From contig NZ_QUZU01000047.1 of the NCBI RefSeq assembly GCF_004682055.1, positions 1 to 46,268 of the forward strand: a stretch of 46,268 nt of DNA. The letters are read 5' to 3'. The translations under genes were made by a program, and so were the position numbers. Below are positions 1 through 7,867 of the stretch, piece by piece. The DNA comes from Pseudomonas kairouanensis. Its GTDB lineage: Bacteria; Pseudomonadota; Gammaproteobacteria; Pseudomonadales; Pseudomonadaceae. The notes beneath the pieces were generated by a model. That model was given only the letters and a program-made list of their open reading frames with translations. It ran no database searches and had not been told where the DNA came from. Within the stretch, counting starts at the first letter, position 1. Every line of letters begins with the position of its first letter.

Positions 1-1
1 C

Positions 2-1072
2 CTGCGTGCGCCGGGCATGACGTGGATGCGCTTGCCGCTGTTCATCTGGTCGATGTACGCCACCTCGATCATTCTGGTGCTGGCCACGCCCGTGCTGGCG
101 ATCACCCTGGTGCTGGTGGCCGCCGAGCACCTGTTCAACATCGGTGTGTTCGACCCGAAACTGGGCGGCGACCCGCTGTTGTTCCAGCATCTGTTCTGGT
201 TCTACAGCCACCCGGCGGTGTACATCATGATTCTGCCGGCCATGGGGGTGGTCAGCGAGTTGATCACGGCGGCAGGGCACAAGCGCATTTTCGGCTACCG
301 CTTTATCGCCTGGTCCAGCGTGGCGATTGCGGTGATCGGCTTTCTAGTGTGGGGCCATCATATGTTTGTCGCCGGGCAGTCGATGTATGCCAGCCTGGTG
401 TTCTCATTGTTGAGTTTTCTGGTGGCGATTCCGTCGGCGATCAAGGCCTATAACTGGAGTGCCACGCTGTACAAGAGCGACTTGACCCTGCATGCGCCGT
501 TTCTGTTTGCGCTGACGTTTATCGGGTTATTTATCGTCGGCGGCGTCACCGGGCTGTTCCTCGCGCTGCTGGCCGCCGACCTGCATGCGCATGACACCTA
601 TTTTGTGGTCGCGCACTTCCACTACATCATGGTCGGCGCCGCCGTGGCCGGGTACTTCGGGGCCTTGCATTTTTGGTGGCCGAAGATCACCGGCCGTCTT
701 TACTCGCAACTGTGGGGCAAGGTCACCGCGATCCTGATTTTCTGCGGCTTCAACCTGACGTTTTTCCCCCAATTCCTTTTGGGTTACCTGGGCATGCCGC
801 GTCGCTACCACAGTTACGACCCGGACTTTCAGTTCCTCAACGTGATGTCATCGGCCGGCGCATCGATCCTGGCGCTGGCCTACGTGTTGCCGTTTTTCTA
901 CCTGCTCGGCTCCCTGCGCTGGGGCGAGCGGGCGCCGATCAATCCCTGGGAGGCGGCCGGGCTGGAGTGGCGCGTGGCTTCGCCGCCGCCGCTGCACAAC
1001 TTCGAAGCGCCGGTGACGGTGGATTTCGAGGCCTACGATTATTCCCCAGGGGCCCGCCGTGATCCGCTCTGA
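2..1072 (+). CDS. ctaD: Cytochrome c oxidase subunit I, C-terminal part (A2-type heme-copper oxidase), cut by window start
   Basis: The reading frame is open from the first bases, so the N-terminal part lies upstream of the window; about 356 residues remain. This is the catalytic membrane subunit that reduces O2 at the heme a3-CuB centre. Visible marks are the CuB ligand helix with YSHPAVY, the second CuB pair WGHHMF, the K-channel lysine in AIKAYNW, and HDTYFVVAHFHYIM with the ligands of heme a3 and heme a. The usual Glu of the HPEVY motif is replaced: YSHPAV is the signature of the A2 subfamily (Thermus caa3-like), which uses a Tyr-Ser pair at the end of the D channel. The stop overlaps the subunit III start by 14 bases, so the two are co-translated. 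Subunit II is presumably upstream. Identification is secure. Confidence 0.95.
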   Translation: MRAPGMTWMRLPLFIWSMYATSIILVLATPVLAITLVLVAAEHLFNIGVFDPKLGGDPLLFQHLFWFYSHPAVYIMILPAMGVVSELITAAGHKRIFGYRFIAWSSVAIAVIGFLVWGHHMFVAGQSMYASLVFSLLSFLVAIPSAIKAYNWSATLYKSDLTLHAPFLFALTFIGLFIVGGVTGLFLALLAADLHAHDTYFVVAHFHYIMVGAAVAGYFGALHFWWPKITGRLYSQLWGKVTAILIFCGFNLTFFPQFLLGYLGMPRRYHSYDPDFQFLNVMSSAGASILALAYVLPFFYLLGSLRWGERAPINPWEAAGLEWRVASPPPLHNFEAPVTVDFEAYDYSPGARRDPL

Positions 1073-1685
1073 CGAGAGGCCCGCCGACCCGTTCGTGGCC
1101 TGGGCCCAGCAACGCGAGGCCGCCCGCCTGGGCATGTGGCTGTTCCTGGCCAGCGAAGCGATGATGTTCGGCAGCCTGATCATGGTGGCGTGGTTTTTTC
1201 GGCTGCGTCATCCGAGCGGGGTGGCGGAGGCCGTAGCGGGCCTGCATTACCTGTTGGCGACGGGCAATACAGTCCTGTTGTTGACCAGCAGTTTGTTGAT
1301 GACCCTGGCCGTCAGCGAGCCGCGCCGGGTGCGCTGGTGTCTGCTGGGTGCGGCCGTATTGGGCGTGTTGTTCCTGGGCTGCAAGGGTGTTGAATACGGC
1401 CTGGAGATCCACGAAGGCGTGCTGCCCGGCTTTAGCGATCACTCAACCTGGCAGGCGCCGTCGGCGCAGTTGTTCATGAACCTGTACTTCATCGCCACGG
1501 CGTTGCACGGGCTACATGTGTTGATCGCCGTTGGCCTGGCCCTGTGGCTGTACAGCGCGTTGAAACGCGACCGGTTGGCACCTCATCAGGGCGCGATGCG
1601 CCTGGAAATGATCAGCCTGTATTGGCACCTGGTGGACGGGATCTGGATCCTGTTGTTTCCCACTCTCTACCTGGTGGGGCGTTGA
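1059..1685 (+). CDS. ctaE: Cytochrome c oxidase subunit III
   Basis: 208-residue polytopic membrane protein of the CoxC/CyoC family. It packs against subunit I and stabilises the oxidase. The start is GTG at 1059, inside the 3' end of the subunit I gene, with a CAGGGG-like ribosome site just upstream. Family features are the early helix LGMWLFLASEAMMFGSL, the central FLGCKGVEYGLEI segment with its conserved Glu, and the C-terminal YWHLVDGIWILLFPTLYL. About five hydrophobic helices are visible, as in short bacterial subunits III. The order I-III-IV with overlaps or 1-base gaps indicates one oxidase operon. Confidence 0.93.
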   Translation: MIRSDERPADPFVAWAQQREAARLGMWLFLASEAMMFGSLIMVAWFFRLRHPSGVAEAVAGLHYLLATGNTVLLLTSSLLMTLAVSEPRRVRWCLLGAAVLGVLFLGCKGVEYGLEIHEGVLPGFSDHSTWQAPSAQLFMNLYFIATALHGLHVLIAVGLALWLYSALKRDRLAPHQGAMRLEMISLYWHLVDGIWILLFPTLYLVGR

Positions 1686-1686
1686 G

Positions 1687-1941
1687 ATGAGCAAGGCGGG
1701 CGCGTTGAAAGTCTATGGGGCGCTGCTGCTGTTGCTGGCCGTGCAGATACTGTGCGTTCGCTATCAGCCCCGGTTCGGCAGCGTGATCATGCTCGCCGCC
1801 GCCGGCCAGTTCCTGCTGTTGTTGCTGTTCTATTTAGGGCTTTACCGGCACCGCGGCTGGGTACGCCTGTTTGGATGGGTGTACCTGCTGTGGTTGCTGG
1901 TAATGGTGGTGTTCATCCTGGGTGAGTCGGCGACGCGCTGA
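1687..1941 (+). CDS. Small cytochrome oxidase subunit IV-like membrane protein
   Basis: 84-residue protein starting one base after the subunit III stop. It has three hydrophobic segments (about residues 8-24, 31-50 and 58-77) with short basic connectors. This size and layout, directly behind subunit III, fit the small subunit IV (CtaF/CoxD/CyoD-like) of bacterial terminal oxidases, which helps assembly or stability but is not catalytic. The sequence itself is poorly conserved, so the assignment leans on position and topology. Its last 29 bases overlap, tail to tail, the end of the molybdopterin oxidoreductase on the other strand. Confidence 0.75.
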   Translation: MSKAGALKVYGALLLLLAVQILCVRYQPRFGSVIMLAAAGQFLLLLLFYLGLYRHRGWVRLFGWVYLLWLLVMVVFILGESATR

Positions 1942-4225
1942 GCCGCACCGGCACCGATTTGGCGGCCGGCACCTTGCTGCGTTCAGCGTGGTGCCAGAGC
2001 GGCACCAGCGGGTTGCATTCGGGGTAGTACGCCGCGGCGCAGCCTTCGGGAATGTCGTAGGCGATGATTTCGAATGGCCCGACCTGGCGCTTGACCTCCG
2101 GTTCGATGGCAGTGGTCAACATCACCTGCGCGCCGGGCATGAAGCCCAGGCGCACGATGTCGTTGCAGTGCATGAAAATCACCTCGCGCGTGCCGCTGAC
2201 CCCGCGAAAGCGATCGTCATAACCGTAAATGGTGGTGTTGAACTGATCGTTGCTGCGCAGCGTCATCAGTTGCAGGACATCCCGTGCCGGTTGTGCAAGG
2301 TTTACATCGTCATCTTCGGCCAGGGTCACGGGCTTGACGAACTGCGCCTTGCCGCTCGGGGTCAGCCACTTGCGCTGCGCGGCGGCAATCGGGCGATGGA
2401 AGCCGCCAGGCTCGGTCATACGGCTTTCCATGTCGTGGAATATCTGCGGGTAGATCTGCCCGATGGCCGTGCGGACCTTGGCGTAGTCGGTGCTCCAGGC
2501 CTGCCAATCGATGTTGCAGGGATGGGAGAGGGTGGCCATGGCCAGCCCGGCGACAATGCTGGCTTCGGCGCGCACATGAGGGCCGACCGGCTCGCTGCTG
2601 CCACGCCAGCTGTGGATGCAGCCGGTACTGTCTTCAGTGGTGTAGGTTTGCGCCACGCCATTTTGCCGGTCTATTTCGATGCGACCCAGGCATGGCAGCA
2701 GCCACTGGTGACGCGCCGGCAGCAAGTGCGTGCGGTTGAGCTTGGTGGCGACCTGTACGTTCAGGTGCAACCCTTGCCAGGCGGGCTCCATGCGCGAGGT
2801 GTCCGGAATTGCCCGTAGAAAGTTGCCGCCCAGGCCGACAAAACCGCGCACCTGGCCGCTGAGAATTCCTTCGCACGCATCCACCGTGCACACGCCCATT
2901 TTCTCTGGCACGTTGAAGCCGAAGTGCTGCTCGATCAACTCCGCCGGTACTTTTTTCGGGTCTTCGGTAATGCCCACCGTGCGCTGGCCTTGCACATTGG
3001 AGTGGCCGCGCACCGGGCAGATCCCGGCACCGGCCTTGCCGATATTGCCGCGCAGCAGCAGCAGGTTGACCAGCATCTGCACGTTGGCCACGCCCTGTCG
3101 ATGCTGGGTCAGCCCCATGCCGTAGATGAACATCACGCGTTGGCTGTGGGCATACACGGTCGCGGCGGCTTCCAGTGCGCCGCGCGTCAGCCCGCTCTGG
3201 TGCTCCAACTTTGGCCAGGCACAGCCACGGACATAGGTGGTGAAGGTTTCGAAGCCGTCGGTGTGGCCGGCGATGAAGTCATGATCGAGTACCGCCGGGC
3301 TGCCTTGCTCGGTGGCGAGGTCATCCATTTCCAGCAACGCCTTGGCGATGCCGGTGATCGCTGCCGTATCACCGCCGATTGCCACCTGATGGTACTGGGT
3401 GCTGATCAAGGTCGAGTCGGGCGTAAGCATTTTCGTGGGGGATTGCGGGTTGACGAAACGCTCCAGGCCGCGCTCGCGCAAGGGGTTGAACGTGATGATA
3501 GGCACATCGCGTCGACGCACGTCTTGCAGTTGATGCAGCATGCGCGGGCTATTGCTGCCAACGTTCTGGCCAAAGAAAAACAGGCAATCGGTGTGCTCGA
3601 AGTCTGCCAGGGTCACGGTGCCCACCGGCACGCCGATGCTTTCCTGCAACCCTACCGAGGTACTCTCGTGGCACATGTTGGAGCTGTCGGGAAGGTTGTT
3701 GGTGCCGTAGGCGCGCGCGAACAACTGGTACATGAACGAGGTTTCCAGCGACGCCCGCCCGGAGGCATAGAACACCACGCTGTCGGGGTCCATGGCCTTG
3801 AGTTGGGCGCCGATTTCACGGTAGGCCTCTTCCCAGGAGGTTTCCCGGTAATGATCAGTGTCGGGGTCGTAGCGTAGCGGGTGGGTCAGGCGGCCATGCT
3901 GCTCCAGCGCATAGTCGGGCCAGGTACGCAGGTCGCTGAGGCTGTGCTCGGCAAAGAACGCCGGGTCTGTCTTGAGGGACGTTAGTTCCCAGGCGGTGGC
4001 CTTGGCGCCGTTCTCACAGAACTCCAGCGCATGGGGATGGCCGGGCTTTGCCCAGGCGCAACTGACGCAGGCAAACCCGTCGGGCTTGTTCTGTTTGAAC
4101 AGCGCGGCGGGCGCCTTGGCCAGCGCTTGTTCGCGCCACAGGATCTGCATCACCGACTTGGCCGAACCCCAACCGCCGCAGGCATTGGTATAAGGCTGGA
4201 AATGGCTTTTGGGGTAGATAAGCAT
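1913..4225 (-). CDS. FdhF/YdeP-family molybdopterin oxidoreductase
   Basis: 770-residue protein of the formate dehydrogenase alpha-like YdeP family, full length for that family. It belongs to the bis-MGD molybdoenzymes. Near the N terminus (about residues 52-71) is the cysteine cluster ACVSCAW...FCENG, a likely Fe-S site. The segment SSNMCHESTS (about 180-190) sits where formate dehydrogenases carry the metal-binding Cys or Sec. GMGLTQHRQGVANVQMLVNLLLLRGNIGKAG is replaced here by the recognisable MGLTQH and LLRGNIGKAG motifs of the cofactor domain, and a C-terminal MopB-type domain follows (LTLRSNDQFNTTIYGYDDR). The substrate is not known; the E. coli relative was linked to acid resistance. 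No electron-transfer partner or fdhD is adjacent. It is convergent with the oxidase operon. Confidence 0.9.
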   Translation of the reverse strand: MLIYPKSHFQPYTNACGGWGSAKSVMQILWREQALAKAPAALFKQNKPDGFACVSCAWAKPGHPHALEFCENGAKATAWELTSLKTDPAFFAEHSLSDLRTWPDYALEQHGRLTHPLRYDPDTDHYRETSWEEAYREIGAQLKAMDPDSVVFYASGRASLETSFMYQLFARAYGTNNLPDSSNMCHESTSVGLQESIGVPVGTVTLADFEHTDCLFFFGQNVGSNSPRMLHQLQDVRRRDVPIITFNPLRERGLERFVNPQSPTKMLTPDSTLISTQYHQVAIGGDTAAITGIAKALLEMDDLATEQGSPAVLDHDFIAGHTDGFETFTTYVRGCAWPKLEHQSGLTRGALEAAATVYAHSQRVMFIYGMGLTQHRQGVANVQMLVNLLLLRGNIGKAGAGICPVRGHSNVQGQRTVGITEDPKKVPAELIEQHFGFNVPEKMGVCTVDACEGILSGQVRGFVGLGGNFLRAIPDTSRMEPAWQGLHLNVQVATKLNRTHLLPARHQWLLPCLGRIEIDRQNGVAQTYTTEDSTGCIHSWRGSSEPVGPHVRAEASIVAGLAMATLSHPCNIDWQAWSTDYAKVRTAIGQIYPQIFHDMESRMTEPGGFHRPIAAAQRKWLTPSGKAQFVKPVTLAEDDDVNLAQPARDVLQLMTLRSNDQFNTTIYGYDDRFRGVSGTREVIFMHCNDIVRLGFMPGAQVMLTTAIEPEVKRQVGPFEIIAYDIPEGCAAAYYPECNPLVPLWHHAERSKVPAAKSVPVRLSASPTHPG

Positions 4226-4403
4226 CAGGCACTCCCGGGTCTTGGCTGAATACAGTTGGGACGGGCCGGTAGACGCAAAGGTTCGAGTGGATTCGTGGGT
4301 GGAAGCTGCCGTTTGTCAGTGTTGCTCGACATCAAGTGAACCCCTGGACATCGACGGTCCTCCACACCCCTGTGTGCTTTGAACAGACAACGAGGTGCGT
4401 AAC

Positions 4404-5330
4404 ATGAAAGCAATCAGGATTGAGCAGTTTGGCGGCCCCGAGGTCATGCGGTTTTGTGACGTCGAGGTGCCGGAGCCTCTGGCAGGCGAGGTGCTGGTCA
4501 AGAATTTTTTCGTGGGCATCAACCCAGTGGACTACAAGATTCGTGAAGGCCAATACCCGGAGGTCAAGCAGGACAAACTCCCGCTGACCCTTGGCCGTGA
4601 AGTCGCCGGCCTGGTAGAAAAAGTCGGGCAGGGCGTCAGCGATTTCAAGAAGGGCGATCGGGTGTTTGCGATGATTGGCGCCGACGGTGGCTATGCCGAG
4701 TATTCGCGGGTACCGGCGGTGCATCTGGCGCGTATTCCTCATGCGTTGGATTGGCCGGTCGCGGCTGGCATACCGTTGGCGGGCCATACCGCTTGGCAGG
4801 CCCTGGTGGAGCACGGACAGATCGAGCAGGGGCAGAAGGTCCTGATCCATGGCGGGACCGGTGGAGTGGGCCACTTGGCCGTGCAGTTTGCCAAGGTCAA
4901 GGGTGCCGAGGTATACGCCACCGCGTCCACGGACAGCCTGCCGTTATTGCGCGAGCTGGGGGCAGACCGCGCGATCGACTACAAGACCGAGCGTTTTGAG
5001 GACATTTGCAAGGAGTTTGACCTGGTGATTGATTTGATCGGCGGCGACACCCAGGCGCGTTCGTGGCAAGTGCTGGGGGAGGGGGGCCGACTGGTGTCGA
5101 CCCTGACGATGCCCGACGCCAGCCATCCGCAGGCAGCCGGCAAGACCGGAGCACGGTTTACCGCGGCGCCACGTGGCGAGGAGCTGACAGAGATCGCCGG
5201 ATTGATCGAGGCCGGCAATGTGCAGGTCTACCTCGCCAAGGTATTCGAGTTGGAGGCTGCGGTGCAGGCGCTGGATTACCTGGCCAATGAGCATGTGCAC
5301 GGGAAGGTCGTGCTGCATATCAGTGATTGA
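4404..5330 (+). CDS. NADP-dependent zinc-independent alcohol dehydrogenase / quinone oxidoreductase (MDR family)
   Basis: 308 residues from the ATG at 4404, which has CGAGG 8 bases upstream; an in-frame GTG 9 bases earlier lies inside that ribosome site and is unlikely. The N-terminal GroES-like domain (about 1-115) contains GINPVDYKIREG and LPLTLGREVAGLVEKVG. The Rossmann domain carries the nucleotide motif GGTGGVGHLAVQFAK (about 150-165). Structural-zinc cysteines are absent, as in quinone oxidoreductases such as QorA or the ZTA1/crystallin group. The protein probably reduces quinones or reactive enals with NADPH; the substrate cannot be read from sequence. It is divergent from the YdeP-like gene, and a 58-codon ORF follows 9 bases after the stop. 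Confidence 0.88.
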   Translation: MKAIRIEQFGGPEVMRFCDVEVPEPLAGEVLVKNFFVGINPVDYKIREGQYPEVKQDKLPLTLGREVAGLVEKVGQGVSDFKKGDRVFAMIGADGGYAEYSRVPAVHLARIPHALDWPVAAGIPLAGHTAWQALVEHGQIEQGQKVLIHGGTGGVGHLAVQFAKVKGAEVYATASTDSLPLLRELGADRAIDYKTERFEDICKEFDLVIDLIGGDTQARSWQVLGEGGRLVSTLTMPDASHPQAAGKTGARFTAAPRGEELTEIAGLIEAGNVQVYLAKVFELEAAVQALDYLANEHVHGKVVLHISD

Positions 5331-5339
5331 GGAGGCGTC

Positions 5340-5516
5340 ATGAACCCACCATCCAAACCCCATACGTCGGGGCAAATCGGGCAAAAGGTGCGGCCCGCGG
5401 CAAAGCGCAACGACAAATCGGAGGACCCGACGGTCGACCGTCCCTGGGAGGCGGACGTCGATCAAGGCGGCGTCGCCCCTGGCGGGCCTTCACAAGACCC
5501 TGAGTCAGGGGCGTGA
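5340..5516 (+). CDS. Small hydrophilic, probably disordered protein
   Basis: 58-codon ORF starting 9 bases after the quinone oxidoreductase stop, with a strong GGAGG at 5331-5335 and 4-base spacing. The product is rich in Pro, Gly, Asp, Lys and Gln and has one Trp (...VDRPWEADVD...). No signal peptide or membrane segment is seen, so it is probably cytosolic and unstructured. It ends just before a strong hairpin, which fits a two-gene transcript with the oxidoreductase. I do not recognise a family. Support comes from the ribosome site, the tight spacing and the terminator. Confidence 0.6.
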   Translation: MNPPSKPHTSGQIGQKVRPAAKRNDKSEDPTVDRPWEADVDQGGVAPGGPSQDPESGA

Positions 5517-5529
5517 TACTTGACCGGGC

Positions 5530-5556
5530 GTCAGCCCTGTTTTCGACAGGGCTGAC
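5530..5556. terminator. Hairpin between convergent units
   Basis: Perfect 10-bp inverted repeat GTCAGCCCTG (5530-5539) and CAGGGCTGAC (5547-5556) with a 7-base loop. It lies between two convergent reading frames that stop at 5516 (+) and 5559 (-). The U-tract is weak on both strands, but a GC-rich stem at this place is most simply a shared terminator. Confidence 0.7.
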
Positions 5557-5558
5557 GG

Positions 5559-5801
5559 CTATCTTCGCTTTGTACGATGGATGCGCATCCACTCTTGGTA
5601 AGCGGCGGTGCGTTGTGCATCTGCAGCTTTCTTCGCTTCGATGAAGCGCGCCCACGTCTGCGCGTCGCCGCTGTAGGACTCGATGATTTTGTACGCTTGC
5701 GCATCCAGTCGGTCGGCTTCAAAAAACATCTCGTTATTTCGCGCGACCTCATCATCGCGTGCTTGTCTCATCGTATAACCAAGCGTCTGGCTGTTCATCA
5801 T
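5559..5801 (-). CDS. Small hypothetical protein, second gene of a coupled pair
   Basis: 80 residues from the ATG at 5801. The start is chosen because it forms an ATGA overlap with the stop of the upstream gene (5798-5801) and has GGAGGG 7 bases upstream; a longer reading to 5957 would run through that gene in another frame. The product is charged and helical-looking, with repeated A/E/R/K (RQARDDEVARNNEMFFEAD, FIEAKKAADAQRTAAYQEW). No signal or membrane segment is seen. I do not recognise a family. The coupling suggests it works with, or is dosed with, the upstream DUF6555-like protein. Confidence 0.65.
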   Translation of the reverse strand: MMNSQTLGYTMRQARDDEVARNNEMFFEADRLDAQAYKIIESYSGDAQTWARFIEAKKAADAQRTAAYQEWMRIHRTKRR

Positions 5802-6052
5802 GCGAGACCCTCCGCCCACTGTACCTGCGTCGCGGCGCACCAGCGTACTTGCGTGATGCCGTATTTTTCCGCCATCGGCTTGGAAACACGCTTGAGTGTG
5901 TGTTGGCCAAATTTGGGTATGACGGCAACACCTGCATCGCAGCTGGCCCAATGCCAAGCCTCGGCATTGTTCATTTGCGACGCGCGCACGACGAAGGACT
6001 TCGGTTCACCGTGAAGCTGATACTCGATGGTAAATAGATTGTTATCTTTCAT
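5798..6052 (-). CDS. Small Pseudomonas protein, DUF6555-like
   Basis: 84 residues, start ATG at 6052 preceded by the very strong AAGGAGGTCTC. The sequence (FTIEYQLHGEPKSFVVRASQMNNAEAWHWASCDAGVAVIPKFG, here shortened to key parts EYQLHGEPKSF, NAEAWHWASCDAGV and MAEKYGITQVRW) resembles a family of short proteins that I recall only from Pseudomonas, annotated DUF6555. Function is unknown. It is probably a cytosolic single domain. It overlaps the next gene by ATGA. The family name is from memory and should be treated as probable. Confidence 0.7.
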   Translation of the reverse strand: MKDNNLFTIEYQLHGEPKSFVVRASQMNNAEAWHWASCDAGVAVIPKFGQHTLKRVSKPMAEKYGITQVRWCAATQVQWAEGLA

Positions 6053-6090
6053 GAGACCTCCTTATGCTCATGAATTACAGATATTTGACG

Positions 6091-6123
6091 TCAAAAAAAA
6101 TTCAAAAAAATTGTCCGACAATT
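6091..6123 (-). terminator. Rho-independent terminator on the minus strand
   Basis: Read on the minus strand, AATTGTC-G-GACAATT (6123 to 6109) is followed at once by TTTTTT, GAA and another run of eight T (down to 6091). A short stem followed by U-runs is the classic layout. It would end the transcript of the 6154-6435 gene and, if co-transcribed, of the SDR upstream. Confidence 0.65.
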
Positions 6124-6153
6124 CGATGGATGAGCTCCGGCGCTTATCACACC

Positions 6154-6435
6154 TCAATCATCTACTGTAAACGTGACCCAGCCGGGCGCATCCGTGGGCC
6201 GATCTATATCGACGATGACGCCACTCACGGTGGAACCATCGGGTAAATGGACTGCGACAAAGTTAGGATTACCCGGCCAATCCAGTGGCTTGTCGAAGTC
6301 CAAACGCGCAATCGTAGGTTTTCCACTGCTGCTCAAATGGATATCTGCTGACTCATTCAAACATTCATCCGAGGGTGTGCCCAAATGACGAGAGGCAGTC
6401 ATTACGCTCGCGTTACCTTGGAAGTTGTAAGACAT
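6154..6435 (-). CDS. Small hypothetical protein
   Basis: 93 residues, ATG at 6435 with GAGGT 9 bases upstream. It is acidic and contains no Cys, with a beta-rich look in its second half (ARLDFDKPLDWPGNPNFVAV, LPDGSTVSGVIVDIDRP, WVTFTVDD), as in small beta-barrel proteins. The layout recalls the 10878-11150 product, which also ends in a short strand-rich domain, but I see no clear sequence match between them. It lies 40 bases after the SDR gene on the same strand and before a terminator, so co-transcription is likely. Family unknown. Confidence 0.55.
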   Translation of the reverse strand: MSYNFQGNASVMTASRHLGTPSDECLNESADIHLSSSGKPTIARLDFDKPLDWPGNPNFVAVHLPDGSTVSGVIVDIDRPTDAPGWVTFTVDD

Positions 6436-6475
6436 GCTGATTTACCTCATTTAAACGGGGCGGCTGCCCCCCATT

Positions 6476-7789
6476 TCAGTTATGCGGCTTGTTGTTTGTT
6501 GAATGCTTGCGAGCAATGACCACACCGCCGAGTAACAACGCTGCGCTTGCTGCAACCAACCAATACGATGTACGGCGTGTTTGCCGCCACCCGCCTTCAA
6601 TGCGGCGCTCGCCGCTGGCGGGTCTAAACAGGTTTCCCGACGAAGTCGCTGAGTGGGGGGCCCGTTGCAGGGCGGTGCGGGTCAGCCAGCCGGATACCTG
6701 GGGAAAGGCGGGCATCAAAAAATGCGCGACTCGAGCGATGGTTGCGGCGGCACCCACAGTGGTGCTGTTTCTCGGCTGCAGCGCGCAAGCGACCATCGCC
6801 CGCGCCACCTGACGCGGATCATAGACCGGTGGCGGCGGCGTCAATGCATGGCCGGTAAAATTTGCGCCATCGCGAAAGCCCGGTGTATCCATCACGGCGG
6901 GATAGACGTCGCACACATGAATATTCGGGTAGCCGACCAATTCACCGCGCAGTGCTTCGGTCAAGCCACGCAGACCGTATTTACTGGCTGAATACGCGGC
7001 GGCAAAAGGCTGGGCGACCCAGCTTCCCAGTGAGAGTGTATTGATCAGAATCCCGCTTTTCTGGGCTTTGAAATAGGGCCACGCCACGTGGGCGCCACGC
7101 AGGTAACCGAGCAGGTCTGTTTGCAGTACTTGTTCGTGTGCTTCCAAAGGCGTGTTTTCGAAGCTTCCGACGGCCCCTACACCGGCGTTATTGATCCAGA
7201 TATCGATGCGGCCATTTCCGAAGGCTGCAGCCTTTTCCGCCAGCGCGCGCATTTGGTCGCCATGTGTCACATCGGTCTTAACGGCGATCGCCTGCGCGCC
7301 GCGTACAGCACATTCCTCGACCACTTCTGCCAGCGCCTTTTCATCACGAGCCGCCAAGACTAGCCGGGTACTTTGTTCTGCAAATGCGTGAGCAGCAGCA
7401 CGACCTATGCCGCTTGAGGCGCCGGTGATCACCACCGTTTTGCCGTGTAACTGGCCATTGTTTTTTCCCATTACAGGCGCGCGCGCAGGCAAATCCTCGG
7501 GCACATGAACAGGTATCGGATGGAGTTTCAAACGGGCACCGTCGGCCAGTACGAGGGTAAGGTTTTCAATCGTGCCAGCGACACGGTCGGGGAATACCGG
7601 GTCGCCTAAGGCGTCGAGCTCGTCGTAAATAAATGTCTGGCCCTCAAGCCACCCGACAGCCGTCAAGAGTTCGGGACCCAGGTAATATTTTCCATCCAGG
7701 AAAAAACCGCAAAAGCTCCTTGTTCGCTCCAGGCTCTCCACTGCGTATCGTTCGCCAGGACTCATTCCGGTTGCTGAATCAATCATCAT
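6476..7789 (-). CDS. Short-chain dehydrogenase/reductase with an N-terminal extension and C-terminal membrane anchor
   Basis: 437 residues; start ATG at 7789 with AGGAGG 5 bases upstream. The SDR core begins only near residue 108. It has TGASSGIG (about 122-129), NNAG (200-203), the catalytic Ser near 253-255 and YSASK (Y266, K270). So it is an intact NAD(P)-dependent oxidoreductase of unknown substrate. Residues 1-106 form a separate domain (RSFCGFFLDGKYYLGPELL, PHDRV-like region, LVLADGARLKLHPIPV) that ordinary SDRs lack and I do not recognise. The C terminus has a hydrophobic helix (SYWLVAASAALLLGGVVIA) followed by RKH, a probable tail anchor with the enzyme in the cytosol. An internal Met at 107 has no ribosome site, so the fusion looks real. 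Confidence 0.85.
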   Translation of the reverse strand: MMIDSATGMSPGERYAVESLERTRSFCGFFLDGKYYLGPELLTAVGWLEGQTFIYDELDALGDPVFPDRVAGTIENLTLVLADGARLKLHPIPVHVPEDLPARAPVMGKNNGQLHGKTVVITGASSGIGRAAAHAFAEQSTRLVLAARDEKALAEVVEECAVRGAQAIAVKTDVTHGDQMRALAEKAAAFGNGRIDIWINNAGVGAVGSFENTPLEAHEQVLQTDLLGYLRGAHVAWPYFKAQKSGILINTLSLGSWVAQPFAAAYSASKYGLRGLTEALRGELVGYPNIHVCDVYPAVMDTPGFRDGANFTGHALTPPPPVYDPRQVARAMVACALQPRNSTTVGAAATIARVAHFLMPAFPQVSGWLTRTALQRAPHSATSSGNLFRPASGERRIEGGWRQTRRTSYWLVAASAALLLGGVVIARKHSTNNKPHN

Positions 7790-7867
7790 GACATCCTCCT
7801 ATCGCTGGTCTTGCGATAGAGAAGGGCCAGCAAATGATCGTTCAATCCAAATGACTGAGTGGTGCGT

